A stretch of 64,000 nucleotides of DNA from Albugo candida. Lineage: Eukaryota > Oomycota > Peronosporomycetes > Albuginales > Albuginaceae. A model generated the notes under the pieces. The model did no database searches, was not told where the DNA came from, and was given only the letters and a program-made list of their open reading frames with translations. The stretch's first letter is position 1; every line of letters begins with the position of its first letter. This document shows positions 1-11,713 of the stretch, one piece after another. Where the stretch lies: assembly GCA_905220665.1 (NCBI GenBank), contig CAJNAR010000160.1, positions 496,001 through 560,000 of the forward strand. The letters run 5' to 3'. The position numbers and the translations under genes are program-made.

Positions 1-738
1 TTCATAAGCTGGATTGCTTGTTGAATTCTGGAATAACAACAGAGAAAGTAAGTAGATGAATCAAACAATACCCTTCCAAACTGTCTCAATTTTCAACACG
101 TTCTTTTATTATGCCCCCGCTTGCCACAAGCTAGGCATTTGTTTTTTTTCCAGGTTGATGGTATATAAAGGCTCATGGATCACGCTTTTTTTGATTTTAT
201 AGACTGCTTTTGTGCAGGTAGCCCACTCGTTTTGACGGAAAATTGTAGTCTCTCGCGAAGCTAGTTGGTTAAACTCCAAAGAGCACGATTATATAAGTTT
301 TATTCGAGTTTAGTAATTTTAATGATAAGAGAATGCTATTGTCAAGAAGACACAAAAAACAAATTTACTTGTGCGTGCATGGACTGATGGCACTCTCATG
401 TCTCATAATTACAAACATCTGGGTATTGTCATTCTTATGGTGTTACTGCCACCCAGCTAGAAGTGGAATTGAGAGCAGCGGATATGGCGGTACAAAAGTA
501 GGGGTAGTTTTGTAATTTCCATTTTTATGGATAGATAGACTCCTTAATTAACTTGATGAACGGTCCGAACGTAGGGGGTATGTTTGTAATTGCTATTTTT
601 AGGGGTGTGTCCGTAGCAAAAATAGGGTGTGTCCGCAGCAATTCCCTTAAAAAAGAATTAAAAAAAACTTCAACCGTATAAAACGGTTAATGCATATTCA
701 ATACTTTTTGTACTTGAAATAATTTTATTAAAAATATA
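1..738. other. AT-rich gene-free stretch with short direct repeats
   Basis: No convincing gene is seen. Two diverged direct repeats occur at about 495-530 and 571-601 (core GTAGGGG...TTTGTAATT..C.ATTTTTA). A tighter pair, GGGTGTGTCCG(T/C)AGCA, lies at 603-618 and 625-640 with a 22-bp period. The phrase CAATTCCCTTAAAA after the second copy resembles the outer end of the foldback element next to it, so this may be the worn end of a related element. Confidence 0.5.
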
Positions 739-1830
739 GGAATTACTCCCTCTTTAAGTAAGGTGGCCCACATAATTATTCTATGTGTATGTACTATGTA
801 TACTTTTTCTTTATACAGGGTATTGATATCCCGACAACTTTTTTTTAATTACATTTTTACTTTTCATTTTAAATCACATCATGCCTACTTAAATTATTAC
901 TCCCACAACTTTTTTGTAACAATAAATAATGGTTTCGATATCCCGACAACTTTTTTTTAAATTACACTTATTTTTAATTTAGATTACGTCATGCTTACTT
1001 AATTATTGTAACAATAAATAATGGTTTCGATATCCCGACAGCTTTTTTTTTATTACATTTATTTTTAATTTAGATTGCGTCATGCCTACTCAAATTATCG
1101 CTCCCACAACTATTTTGAAAAATAAATAAGTTTACATTTTTGACTAATAGAAGTCATTTACGTCTAAGGCCAATCTAGTAACATAGATACCTTCAACGGA
1201 GCTAAACACTCACCATTAATAGACGATTCATCGACAGTTTGTTGAACTATAATGCGTCGTAAAGATGCAAAAGTTATCATAAACTAATGGCCGAAAATAA
1301 AATGTATTATGAAAAAAGTGTGGGAAGGAAAATATCTAATTTTTCACTTAAGCTTGTTCTGAATCTAACCTTGTAACCGGAATTCCGCGATACCGCTTGT
1401 TATGGCCGATTTTCCGCAATTGCTGCACCTGCATTTCCCTGTGTCCGATGCTCAAATGCTATGTGTCAGATGGAAATTGTCAGAAGTAATAGCCAATCAC
1501 AGATGAAACGTTCTGTGTATTAGTCAATCACAAACAATTCTGGACTGGAGCTGTTGGAGCAACAATGTAGCGTGTGTATGGATGTAATTAGTTAGAGACG
1601 TGAAATCATGTATGTATTTTGCAAAAAAGAAAAAGTTGTGAGTGTAATAATTCAACTAGGCATGTTCTAATTTAAAAAAAAAGTTGTCGGGATACAGTAT
1701 CAAAAAAAGTTGTCAATACCTTATATAAAAAAAAATTTACATAGTATATACACATAGTATAATTATGTGTGCCACCATACTTGAAAAGGGAGTGAATTTA
1801 GCCAAAAAGGGAGTGAGTATTACAATTCCC
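739..1830. mobile_element. Foldback/MITE-like element with long inverted ends
   Basis: The left end (about 739-840) and the right end (about 1680-1830) are inverted copies. Both carry ACTCCC, then AAGTA(A/T)GGTGGC.CACATAATTAT, then CTATGTGTAT.TACTATGTA, and reach GATATCCCGACAAC or its variant inside. The right end has an extra repeat of the GGGAGTGA motif. TA precedes the ACTCCC-type terminus on both sides, as in Tc1/mariner-Stowaway insertions, but the target duplication is not certain. No transposase frame is present, so the element would be non-autonomous. Class assignment is inference; the inverted symmetry is directly visible. Confidence 0.7.
821..1130. repeat. Three tandem subrepeats inside the foldback element
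   Basis: GATATCCCGACA(A/G)CTTTTTTT followed by an AT-rich tract and TCATGC(C/T)TACT recurs starting near 825, 937 and 1029, with periods of about 112 and 92 bp. The units end in ATAAATAATGGTTTC before the next copy. Confidence 0.75.
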
Positions 1831-2115
1831 TAAAAATATATATTGTTTATTTATCTATAGAGCACGGAGTTATTTCTCCACTCGGCCCAGTCTCCTTTAA
1901 GTTCGACGCCGTCAACGATTCTACGTCGGTGATGCGTGGAGTTTCTTACTCAGTACTATCTTATTTCAGTTATTGAACCTCGCTGTGGGTTTCTCGATCA
2001 ACTTTGCATGTAAGTTCGTTTATTTATTGTAATTTAGGCATTAGAGAAGTCATTCACGTCTATGTCTAGTAATATAGACAACTGTAAGTACACCAAAAGA
2101 CCACCATTACTCCTT
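1146..2115. repeat. Diverged direct repeat either side of the element's right end
   Basis: AGAAGTCATT(T/C)ACGTCTA...TCTAGTAA(C/T)ATAGA and a following CACCATTA segment occur at about 1148-1215 and again at about 2045-2115. One copy is inside and one outside the foldback element. This fits an older duplication or nested insertion. Confidence 0.5.
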
Positions 2116-3253
2116 CGTATTTGAAAAGTATCATGCATTTGGCTTTGTCGACCAAGTTAAATTGCAACCGTAACGATGCTCCTTGCGTGTTCTTATTTTT
2201 CCGGTATTGAATTAGCGCCGTTTTGCGAGAAATGCAAGAAAGTTGAGCAGTGTTCCGTCCGTCCAATTGCGAAAATCAGAGTAATACGGATTTGCTTTCC
2301 ATTATAATGTGGGATATTTCTGCTGCTCTCAAACGTGCAAGTCCGCATTCGGACAATGTAGTAATCTTACAACGGACATGAGTCCATCTGTCTACTGCTA
2401 ATATTATTTCGACTCGGTGAATGGAAAGTTATTTTTGACTCCTTGTTCGTATATTACGGAGTCACGCAATGCGCTTAATTTGATACAATTCGTCAATTCG
2501 GCCATTCATACACTATCTTCGTGCGTTCTTTTACACGTCACAAAGGTACGAATCATAGCACCTCGCCAATTTCACTCCATTCACACTTGACTACATGAGA
2601 AGGAGTCACTTCTGGACCTTACCACTTACAATCCTCGGATTTTTCGTTCGATTAAGCATTCGATTGCATCCAAATAATTAATAGTATATATCCGATAATA
2701 ATAATGTTCGTGACCGCTTGGTTGAACACAATGGTCAGCCTGATTGATTGATCCACAAGCAACGCAATTCGTGGTACAAATCACACCAGCATTCAATTCT
2801 CGTAACAATGTTGAGTCGTACAAATTCAAATGGTTCGATGGTTTGCTTAGGAACTGATACTGCGTATTGGTATCCGTTGACTTAATAGCCTTTGTGGCAA
2901 TGGATCAACAATTAAGAATCAATTGATGCTGCTGATACTACTTGAGCAGAATGAGATTCGGTAATTTTACACTTCTTCACATTGGAATCTGATGCATTCA
3001 ATAGACATAGTGAGTCAGTGTCAGTCACGGAGTGAATAGTCGACCGCCTTCGTTGTGGAAGGTCATAATTATCAGTTAGAGGCTCCAAGCCTCGTAGTCA
3101 AAAATTTTGCAATTCTCTCTTTTCCAGTTGAAGTGATCATGCGCCCATTCTGCATTATAGTAAATTGCCTTCATGAAATGCTGAATGGTGTTCGTGAATA
3201 AGAGCACGATCAATGCGTACCTCGGGGGATCATTCGATATTAGCAGAAGACGG
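1831..3253. other. Gene-free stretch
   Basis: Only short open frames without a signal peptide, recognisable motif or convincing codon pattern are present. Nothing supportable is seen apart from the repeat copy near 2045-2115. Confidence 0.5.
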
Positions 3254-4006
3254 GATGGGGTTGGCGAATGGTGCCAAAGCGTAAAATGCAGCACATCCTA
3301 TCTAGTAGTCAGCCTTCTACAGCTTTTGATCCTTGCATTCACTTTTAATCATCAATCGAGCTCCAGATGGCCGCCTTGATTACAAATCGGTAAAGCGGGC
3401 TTCGATGTTGAGTTCAGGCAATATTTACGGAAACTCATATTCGGTCGGGTTGTATAAGAGGTACTACCTGCCAGGTTTAAGCAAATTTGCGTTGTGCTTC
3501 ACTTTCTCCGTCATTATGTGGACACAGATTTTTGTATTAGCTGAGTCATCTCGATTAATACAAATATCAGGTTATTTTAAAATGTGTGAGAAAAGAAGAG
3601 TATGCTGCCGTTCTATACAGTGAGTATTATAACACGAGAGAATGGATCATATCTGATCATTTTCATTTGTGCACTGTCATTTGCCTCTGCCTATATTCTA
3701 CATACAGCTGTGAGTATCGTGTATCAACATAAATTGCCTATAAAGCACATAGACACACAATCTGCACACGATTTTCCAGCAAAAGCAAGAACGTATATCA
3801 GGCTGAGCATCTATTTGATCCACGTCAGATTACTTGGACAACTCAAACTAGCGTCATAAGAGGAACAGATTTTGTTAAAATGACGTAAGGACAGCTGGAG
3901 GCAAAGGATTGACAAAGTCACGCTTATTGCCGGAGGAATTAGCACACTCCGGTTTTTTTCACAGTCCAATTTGCTTCCCATTGCACAAAACCCTAAAATT
4001 TCAAAT

Positions 4007-4606
4007 ATGGTCTCTCTCACATTCGTAGCTTCAGTATTCGGTCAGGTGACTCGTGGAAACGCGGAGGTTGCAAAGCGGTATCTCAAATCAAGCGCGCACC
4101 GATTTGAATCTGAAAGAAAGCATTATCAACCTCAACTGAAAAAAGATGGTTGCCCAACAGATCGCCAAATACTGCAGAATCTAGCCGTTTATCGATATTT
4201 GTGCACAGGCAAGCCCAAAGACAAAGACAAAGACAAACCCGAACACAAACATATACATAAAGTCAAACACAAACAAAAAAAGGTTGACTGCCATAAGTAG
4301 TACAATATGGCACTTCAAGAAATAATTACGAGTTATTTCGGTGAGGACATAAGCTACATAAGTTGGCACGGACCGCTACAACTCCTTACAACAGTTCAAA
4401 AGCTATTCACTGATTTCCCTACAAATAACGACGCAGTTGATGCGAAACATTATATTGAAGACCTGTACCAATTTCTTCCTGGTTCTCTATCTGACAAGGG
4501 TTTACAATCAACATTTGGCTTTCAAGGAGTACATCCACAATTCCTTGCTCGAATAGCTATCTATACGGAAAAGAACTGTTATAAAAGTATAAAAACTAAG
4601 CATTAA
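4007..4606 (+). pseudogene. Secreted protein family A, copy 1 (single nonsense codon)
   Basis: This is the first of three tandem copies. It opens with MVSLTFVASVFGQVTRGNA, a typical secretion signal probably cleaved after GNA, and continues colinear with the intact copy at 6930. The frame is unbroken except for one TAG at 4298-4300. At the aligned position the intact copy has CAG (Gln, before Tyr), so one C-to-T change explains the stop. The rest, including YFGEDISYIS, QKLFTDFP and a C-terminal FLARIAIY, is preserved. The linker after the first Cys is Lys/His-rich (KDKDKD...HKH). As it stands a 97-residue secreted fragment could still be made. It has no recognisable enzyme domain. A programmed readthrough is possible but unsupported. 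Confidence 0.75.
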
Positions 4607-6929
4607 TATATTTTAATTCTTCATAGCATGGTCCCGCTCGTTCAAATTCTACCTTAATTTGAGTCTTTCCAGCCGAGTGATCGTTTGAAGTTGTAGAAAT
4701 CGAGAGTGATGTATCCATTTTGTTCGTTGCGTTTATTCTATAACGATATAGTTTTGAAATCCTGGTGGCCACCGTTGTGATCATCACTGGAAGAGTATCG
4801 ATCCAATCGGTTTATTGCGCTGTGGCCATCGCAACCTGGAGAGTGGTGACGAGATATCGCAGAACACGGCTGACGAGTTAGAGCCTACAGCTTGTATAAA
4901 GAAATCAACTGACCGACTGTGTATGAAGTTTTTTGAAGTAAAGCAGCACGAAGAATCTTCCACTTTGGATGGATGGATGCTCGTGACAAAGGGCTCGAAC
5001 AGTGAGCTCTTCATAGAATGATCGACAAACTTGCAATATATTGCGGGTTAATACATTAGTACCTTACAAGGAAGACGCTCTGAATCCATGTTTCAGTATT
5101 GCAGAACGGATTTTGACAGTAGGCGAGCCAGGCTCCGAGTCCTGTTGAACCTTGAAAGAGATCGATAAAAGCTCTGTATTTCTCTTTTACTGTTTACGGA
5201 GATCGGATTATCGATGATATTTGTACATGTCACTTTAGACAGCACCTCAGATCATCCAATTACTTTGATCGATTTCCAAATCGGTATCTCTCTCGTGTGA
5301 TACTCTGACGATATGTCACAACGAGATTCACTATCCTCAAGTGACGGCATTTGTACAGCGGTTATTGGTACTTCTCGAAACTTACATGTGGCAGAATATG
5401 TTGGTTCTTCAGATGACGAGGTCGACTACCACACGGATTGAGGTTAATATAAATTCATTGATGTTTCATGTTTGACTTTGATGATTGTGAAGCAGCATGC
5501 CATATTTTCAAAAATATTAGGAAAAAAAATATAAATACAAAGCAAATCTATTTTTCCTTGGCAAAGACGAAAGGCTCGCAATAGTACCGGAAGGAATATC
5601 TACATCCAATTAGGATCACAAGAAATGTCGTAGGTCTTCCCATAATCTTGATCCAGATCGCTGAGTTCAATGTCTGGATTCCTCAACATCAACCATAAGA
5701 CCTCACTGTGTGTTGTGAAAGAATAGGATTATCAAGGCGTGTTGTATACGTGCAAGCAGAACGAGTGCATTGATACATTTAGGTCGTGTTCCGTGTATAG
5801 CATTGAATCTTCCACCAGGAATGCAGTGGAATTTTCCATTGATCGCTGCAGCTAGTTTTTGGATTCTGAGATCACAATACTTCCAATTTGGCACCATCCT
5901 AGTGCAGGATGACATTTGAGATTGTTTCCTCACAGAAGCGTACTTCCGAATTTATCGTGGAATTATTTCGACGTCTACGTCAAAGTTCTCAGGTCCATTC
6001 TTAAACTAACGTTACTCCAACTCGGTGGATAAAAACATTTCCAGCACGTAGAAAAAGGTGCTTTTGTATTCGGCCACCAACAAATACATCGGATTTTACC
6101 TCAGTACGAAAGAATGGTGAGTTTTAATAGAAAGATGAGATAGGGAATGACGGTCGGTGCCAAAGTGTAAAAGCCAGCGTATCCTATCCAGTGGCCAAAC
6201 TTGTATAATCCTTGCGTTCGCTTCATTTCTAATCATCAAATCGAGCTCAGATGCCCACCTTAATTACAGATCGGTGAAGCTGGCTGTGATATGAGTTCTC
6301 GCAGATAGACAAGAACAGAAAACTGTGCCCGATTAGGTCGTATGAGAGGTAGTTCCTAGCAATTGGAAGCGGCCACGATTCCGAATCAGCTTCAGATCGT
6401 CGTATGTAGCAGACAGAACAAATATCGTATCAGCTGATTATTTTCTCTGTATGTCGTTTTTTACTAGAGTTGCATTCTTCCAACAGCTTATATATTATGA
6501 CTTGTGTTGTATAAGATCAGCATGCATCCAGCTGAATTCTCTGGTCCATGTGGATTATACCGCTGATAGTGGGAGAGAAAATGAGTCACTTGTGGGGATT
6601 TCAAATGTGATTTCATATGAGTGCTTATACACAACAATGCATTGTCAAGTATCATCATATGTTGTCTAGAAACATATGGATAGAGACACGTCGCTGTAAG
6701 GATCATTATCTAATCTGCGTATAATGATACCAGATCAATGAGATGATGTACATCATGTCACATGAAATGACCAGAACGTTATTAGGGTATAGCATTACAC
6801 TCGATACAGATCAGATTTTTGTACAACAACGAAGAAACGGAAGACAGCTGGCATTAGAAGTATTTGCACACATCAATTTGGTCCACAACTCAATTTGCTA
6901 CCCGTCCCTTGTAGCTAACATTATCACAC

Positions 6930-7502
6930 ATGGTCTCTCTCAACTTCGTAGTTGCCGTGTTCGGTATGGTCACTTTTGGAAATGCAAAGGTTGCATTCCG
7001 ATATCTCCAGCCAAGTCCGCAGAAAGCTGCATCTGGAAGGAAGGTTTATCAACCTTTATTCAAACAAGGTGGCTGCCCATCAAAAGATAAAATGCCGCAG
7101 GAGCTAAAAACATATGTACACAGGTGCATAGACGAACAGACACCCAAAACCAAAACCAAACCCAAACAAACACACACACACACACTTGGCTGCAATGACC
7201 AGTACAGTCTGGGACTTCTAAAAGTAATTGAGAGCTTTTTTGGTGAGGACATAAGTTACATAAGCGGACACGAACCACCACAACTCGGTCTGACAGTTCA
7301 AAAACTATTCACCGATTACCCTGCAAATGGCAATGATGTCGAGAAAACAAATTATATTGAAGACGTGTACAATAGTCTACCTGGTTCTTTGTATTTGAAA
7401 GATGGCAAGTTTTATCAATTAAAATTCGGTTTTTACGGAGAACATCCTTTTTTCCTTGCTCGATTAGCTATTTATATATCAAAAGAGTGTTTTTCAGTAT
7501 AA
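6930..7502 (+). CDS. Secreted protein family A, copy 2 (intact, 190 aa)
   Basis: The protein begins MVSLNFVVAVFGMVTFGNA, a hydrophobic secretion signal, so it is predicted to leave the cell. After it come a basic region with GGCPSKDKM, a Lys/Thr/His low-complexity linker encoded partly by a CA repeat near 7170-7190, and a C-terminal domain of about 100 residues with FFGEDISYIS, QKLFTDYP and LARLAIY. Four cysteines are present. No RxLR or CHxC motif is seen. This is the only one of three tandem copies with an open frame throughout. The same ATG starts all three copies, which supports the start. I do not recognise the family; a role as a host-directed effector is inference from secretion, duplication and location. 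Confidence 0.75.
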   Translation: MVSLNFVVAVFGMVTFGNAKVAFRYLQPSPQKAASGRKVYQPLFKQGGCPSKDKMPQELKTYVHRCIDEQTPKTKTKPKQTHTHTLGCNDQYSLGLLKVIESFFGEDISYISGHEPPQLGLTVQKLFTDYPANGNDVEKTNYIEDVYNSLPGSLYLKDGKFYQLKFGFYGEHPFFLARLAIYISKECFSV

Positions 7503-9832
7503 AAACAAGTTGAGTATCCATATATTTATGGTATGGTCCCACACGTTCGATGCCTTAATATGAGTTTTTCCAGCCGACTGATCGTTTGAATTTTAAAACG
7601 ATTGTGAGTGATGTATCCTTTTGTTTGTTGAGTTTATTCTATAACGATACAGTTTTAGGATCGTGGCCGCCATTGTGATCATGACTAAAAAACTACCGAT
7701 CCAATCGGTTTATTGCGCTCTCGCCATTGCAACCTGGAGAGGTGGCGATATATCGCAGAACACGACTGGACGCATTAGTGCCAACAGATTGCAAAAAGAA
7801 TTAACTCACCGACTATTTGGGTAAGATTTTTATTTTTTTTCTCAAAGTGTAGCAGCACGAAAAACTCTATTGGTTTAGTTGGATGGATTGCTCTACAATA
7901 GCTCGAATCGTGAGCTTACATATAGGATGATCGACAAACTTGCAACAGATTGCGAGCTACCACATTAGTGCGTTATAACGCAGACACTTCTCAATTCATG
8001 TTCCAGTATTGCAGAATGCATTCCAAAGTAAACCAGCCAGGTTCCGAATCGCGTTGGAGCTTAAAAGAGATCGATAGAAGCTTCGTATTTCTTTTGTACT
8101 ATTTAGGGAGCTCAAATTCTCGATATCAACTGTACATGTGACTTTAGACAGCAACTCAGATCATCCAATTGCTTTGACCGATTTTGAATTCGAAATCGGT
8201 GTCTCACTCGTGGGATACGGTGATGCAGCGTGTCAACGAGGATCACTATCCTCAAGTGACGGTATTTGTAGAGCGCTTATTGTTGACTCTCAAAACGTAC
8301 GCTTGGCAGACTAGTGTGATCTTTCAGACGAAGAGGTCGACTACCACACGGACTGAGGTCAGTATATAACACAAAAAACAAATGCATTTTGCCTTGCAAA
8401 AAACGCAAGGCTCCCAATAAGGACGTGACGATATCTGCATCCAGTTAAGATTAAGATCACGAAAAAATGTCGTAGATCTTCCCATGATCTTGATCCGGAT
8501 CGATGTATTCAATGTCTAGATTCCTGAACTTCAATCTTGAGACCTTTGTTGTCTCTTGTGAAAAATAGTATCATTAAAGCGTGTTGTATACGTGCAAGAA
8601 GAACGAGTCCATTATAATCACGCCGTGTCCGCGTATAGTATCGAATCTTCGACCAGGAATGCAGTGAAACTTCCCGGTGATCGCTGCAGCTACTTTGAGG
8701 ATTCTTAGATCACAATATTTCCAATTTGGCTCTATACTAGAGCAGAATGACATTTGAGATTGTTTACGTTCAAGTGTTTCCTCACTGAAGCGTTGTTAAT
8801 ATAATGGAATTAATTCCTCGTCCACGTCGACGACCTCAGCTCTATTCTTATGCTAACGTTACGCCAACTCGGTGGATAAAAACATTTTCAGCACGTAAGA
8901 AATAGTGTATATTCGGCCACCAACGAGTACACCGGATTTTACCTCAGTACGAAAGCACTAGTGAGTTTCACTCGATAGATGAGATGGGGATTGACGGATG
9001 GTGCCGAGACGTAATATTCAGTACATCCTATCCTGTAGCCAAACTTCTATTACTTTCGATCTTGTATTCGCTTCATTTCTAATCAGCAAATCGAGATCCC
9101 GATGCTTGCCTTGATAACAAATCAGCAAAGCGGGCTGTGTATAAATTTTTGCAAAATAGAAAGCAACAGAAACTCACGTCCGATCAGGTCGTATGAGAGG
9201 TATTTCCCAGCAACTGGAAGCAGCCACGATTCTGAATCAGCTTCAGATCGGCATTATGCTTTGCTCCCTTCGTACTTGGAAGACAGCAGAAATACCGTAT
9301 CAGCTGATTCTTCTCTCTGTATGTCGTTTTTACCAGGGTTGTATTCTTCCAATAGACATTTTATGATTTGGTGTGGTGTGGTAAAAGACCAGCATGCATT
9401 CAGGTAGATTCTCTTCTACCCTGAAATACTTTCCATGTGGGTTATGCCGCTGACAGTGGGAGAGAAAGTAAGTCACTAATGGGGAAATGGGGATTTTTCA
9501 TTGTGATTTTAAATGACTGCTTTACTAAGCAACATATTGATCAAGTACCATCATATGTTGTCTCGACACATATCGATAGAGACACATCACTGTGATGTCA
9601 TTATCTACTCGGCATGTAAGTATACCAGATTAATGAGATAACTACGAGCACTACATCATGTCACATACAAAGACCAATGCGCCATTAAGGTGAAGCTTTG
9701 CACTCGCTATAGATCAGATATTTGTACCACAACGAGGACGCGGAAGACAGCTTTCAATAGAAGTATTCCTACACATCGATTTCATCCACAACTCAATTTG
9801 CTACCCGTCAGTTGTAGCTAACAATATCACAC
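7503..9832. other. Spacer of tandem units 2 and 3
   Basis: This stretch holds the 3' flank of unit 2 and the 5' flank of unit 3. It is clearly homologous to 4610-6929 but has no open frame shared between the copies. Nothing coding can be supported. Confidence 0.5.
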
Positions 9833-10285
9833 ATGGTCTCTCTCAACTTCGTAGCTTCTGTTCTCGGTTTGGTCACTGTTGGAAATGCGGAGGTTGCAAA
9901 GCGATATCACCAAAGAAGTGCAAACGTTCCAACTCCTCCCTCAGTTGATTCTGAAAAAACGTCTGTCCCGTAGTCGTCCCATCTACGGATAAGTACAAGA
10001 GCCTCTGCCTGCAGGGCAATAAGGGGTGCCCCAACGGAAATTCTACCTATGCAGACATACTTGACGATTTTTTAATATGAAAATATTGCAAAAGTCCAAA
10101 GAGAAGAAGATGATTGACATGGCCGAAAACGGAATTGCTTTGAAATGAGCAAAGTTTTCACTAGGTTCCCCGGAAAAGGGTCTGATGAAGCAAGTAAGTT
10201 TTTGGATCAGGTAAACCAAGTGATAGTGTCCGACCATCCCGTTCAAGCATCCAAGTTTTACTACCGTCATTGCCGACCATCCTAG
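9833..10285 (+). pseudogene. Secreted protein family A, copy 3 (fragmented)
   Basis: The copy starts with MVSLNFVASVLGLVTVGNA and stays open for 46 codons to a TAG at 9971-9973. Beyond the stop, pieces in other frames still resemble the intact copy. A CP..DKYKSL-like stretch follows near 9978-10060, and a 46-codon frame at 10145-10285 with SKVFTRFPGKGSDEASKF aligns to QKLFTDYPANGNDVEKTNY of copy 2. At least two frame breaks separate them. A short secreted peptide could still be produced from the first frame. Confidence 0.65.
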
Positions 10286-10569
10286 AAAGGATTTTGGGAG
10301 TTTTTTTGATTCCGATCGTGTAATTGTTCAATATAATTTTTCTTTACGACTTGAGTCTACTCGTTTTATTCTGATGTCTACTTTCAATTCAGACGGTTTC
10401 TAGCTCAAAGAGTGAGAAACTACTACATGATGCCTCCATTTGTTTTCTTTCTCTAACTCCTGCGATAAACAAAGCACAATAGTCGTGGCTGCGATCATTT
10501 ATTAAAAAACAAAACTGCCCAGCTTGTTGTTTGCGCATAAAGTTTATGTTTTCGTTCCAGCAGTGTACC

Positions 10570-10641
10570 GGTCTTATGGTGTAACGGTTAGCACTCTAGA
10601 CTCTGAATCTAGCGATCCGGGTTCAAATCCCGGTAGGACCT
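10570..10641 (+). tRNA. tRNA-Gln (anticodon CUG)
   Basis: A full cloverleaf can be drawn. The acceptor GGTCTTA pairs with TAGGACC. The anticodon stem CTAGA/TCTAG encloses loop CTCTGAA with anticodon CTG at 10603-10605. The T arm contains GGTTCAAATCC (B box, 10620-10630) and an A-box-like TGGTGTAACGG lies at 10577-10588. No intron is present. It is followed at once by TTTTT, a pol III terminator. It separates the tandem effector units from the core genes. Confidence 0.95.
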
Positions 10642-10645
10642 TTTT
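10641..10645 (+). terminator. Pol III oligo-T terminator of the tRNA gene
   Basis: Five T residues directly follow the acceptor stem. The 3' end of the convergent hydrolase gene lies only about 20 bp further on. Confidence 0.7.
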
Positions 10646-10665
10646 ACTGGAATGGATCATGGACT

Positions 10666-11643
10666 TCACTCATTCTCTCTTTTAAAACGACTTTTAATGT
10701 TCTCACTAATTGCGCATAGCATTTCCTTAAGATGCTTTGAATTGCTTAGCAAGTGATTAGCTTTTGGGATCGACACAAGCTTTTTTGGCTCTGTAGCAGC
10801 TTCAAATAATTCGACTCCATTTTTGTAAGGCACAGCAGCATCGTCTTTACCATGGATAATAAGGAACGGAGGCAGTGAAAGTCCTTCTGTATGAACCGAT
10901 TTCTGAATATTTAAAATTGAAGAAGTTTCGCGGCTCGATAGGTATTCGTCCTTATACTCTCGAGACAATTTTAGATAAACTTTTGAGCCAATGAGCTCTG
11001 CATCCTCGGGGGTGATTGGTTGTTCACCATCAAGTGACACAGGTCCATATTGTCCAATATCGAAAATATAATCTTTTGGCAGGTAAAATTCCTTCCAGCA
11101 ATATCCGTACAATTCAAATTGCTCGCATTGCAGTTCGTCAAAGTCGTAATTGTACGCGTTCGGGAGATCCAGTAACCCCGCGATGGCAGTCACGCTATCG
11201 GCCACACCAGGTCTTGCCCGCAAAAGACTTGCAAGGATAGCGCCAGTTGAATGCCCAACCACATGGACGCGTACATTGTGATGAAATTTTGTGCGTACGA
11301 ACTCACAGACAGTCGAAGCTTCCTCAACCTCCAGCGAAAGCCGTTTGGCGTAAAATTTAACTTCTTGATCGGAGCCAAATATTCCACTCGAATTGTAGGT
11401 CGCAAGCGCAAATTGATGTGTATTCATCTTTTGTACGCAAAAGTAGGCAGCCAACTTGCTAACTATGCGCGATCCAAACTCGAGTTTTGTTGGATGGACA
11501 CTCAGATCGGGAAAACCATGCAAGAAAACGATGACATCGGTCACATCTTCAGCATCGACACCATCCCACATCGTTATCATCCCAAGTAGGTTCCGCGGCG
11601 GGTCAGGTACAGGAATCATGTATTTTTCAAAGCGGAGAGCCAT
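10666..11643 (-). CDS. Alpha/beta-hydrolase fold protein
   Basis: The order of motifs is that of the alpha/beta-hydrolase superfamily: HGFPD (oxyanion-hole loop), GHSTG (nucleophile elbow, Ser codon at 11250-11248), HGKDDAAVP (acid strand) and ANHLL (catalytic His) near the C-terminus. It could be an esterase, epoxide hydrolase-like enzyme or lipase; the substrate cannot be read from sequence. No signal peptide is seen. The same frame is open upstream to an ATG at 11748, which would overlap the stop region of the next gene by 35 bp. I prefer the Met at 11643 (325 aa), just before RFEKY, which leaves a 70-bp gap. The gene is co-directional with its upstream neighbour. Confidence 0.8.
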   Translation of the reverse strand: MALRFEKYMIPVPDPPRNLLGMITMWDGVDAEDVTDVIVFLHGFPDLSVHPTKLEFGSRIVSKLAAYFCVQKMNTHQFALATYNSSGIFGSDQEVKFYAKRLSLEVEEASTVCEFVRTKFHHNVRVHVVGHSTGAILASLLRARPGVADSVTAIAGLLDLPNAYNYDFDELQCEQFELYGYCWKEFYLPKDYIFDIGQYGPVSLDGEQPITPEDAELIGSKVYLKLSREYKDEYLSSRETSSILNIQKSVHTEGLSLPPFLIIHGKDDAAVPYKNGVELFEAATEPKKLVSIPKANHLLSNSKHLKEMLCAISENIKSRFKRENE

Positions 11644-11713
11644 TTGTAGAAATTCGCAATTTGAACTTGAGGTTAAAAAATATGTGTAGCCCACATCAGC
11701 GAAACACATATCG

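Larger units (their letters stand above)
3254..9990. repeat. Three tandem segmental duplicates of about 2.9 kb
   Basis: Unit 1 begins near 3254, unit 2 near 6136 and unit 3 near 8980. Each opens with GAT(G/A)GGG..TG.CG....GTGCC, continues with CATCCTATC..GT.G and CTTCATTTCTAATCA-type text, and carries a secreted-protein gene (starts at 4007, 6930 and 9833). The gene starts are 2,923 and 2,903 bp apart. The 3' flanks of units 1 and 2 match over more than 1 kb (for example 4,620-5,990 against 7,530-8,870). Unit 3 is not followed by that flank but by the tRNA and core genes. Confidence 0.8.

Noticed and set aside
3333..3859. Two plus-strand frames (96 and 85 codons) in tandem unit 1
   Set aside because: The matching parts of units 2 and 3 do not keep these frames, so they are not conserved coding regions.
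7160..7195. CA microsatellite as a non-coding repeat
   Set aside because: It is inside the open frame of family A copy 2 and encodes part of the Thr/His linker, so it is described there.
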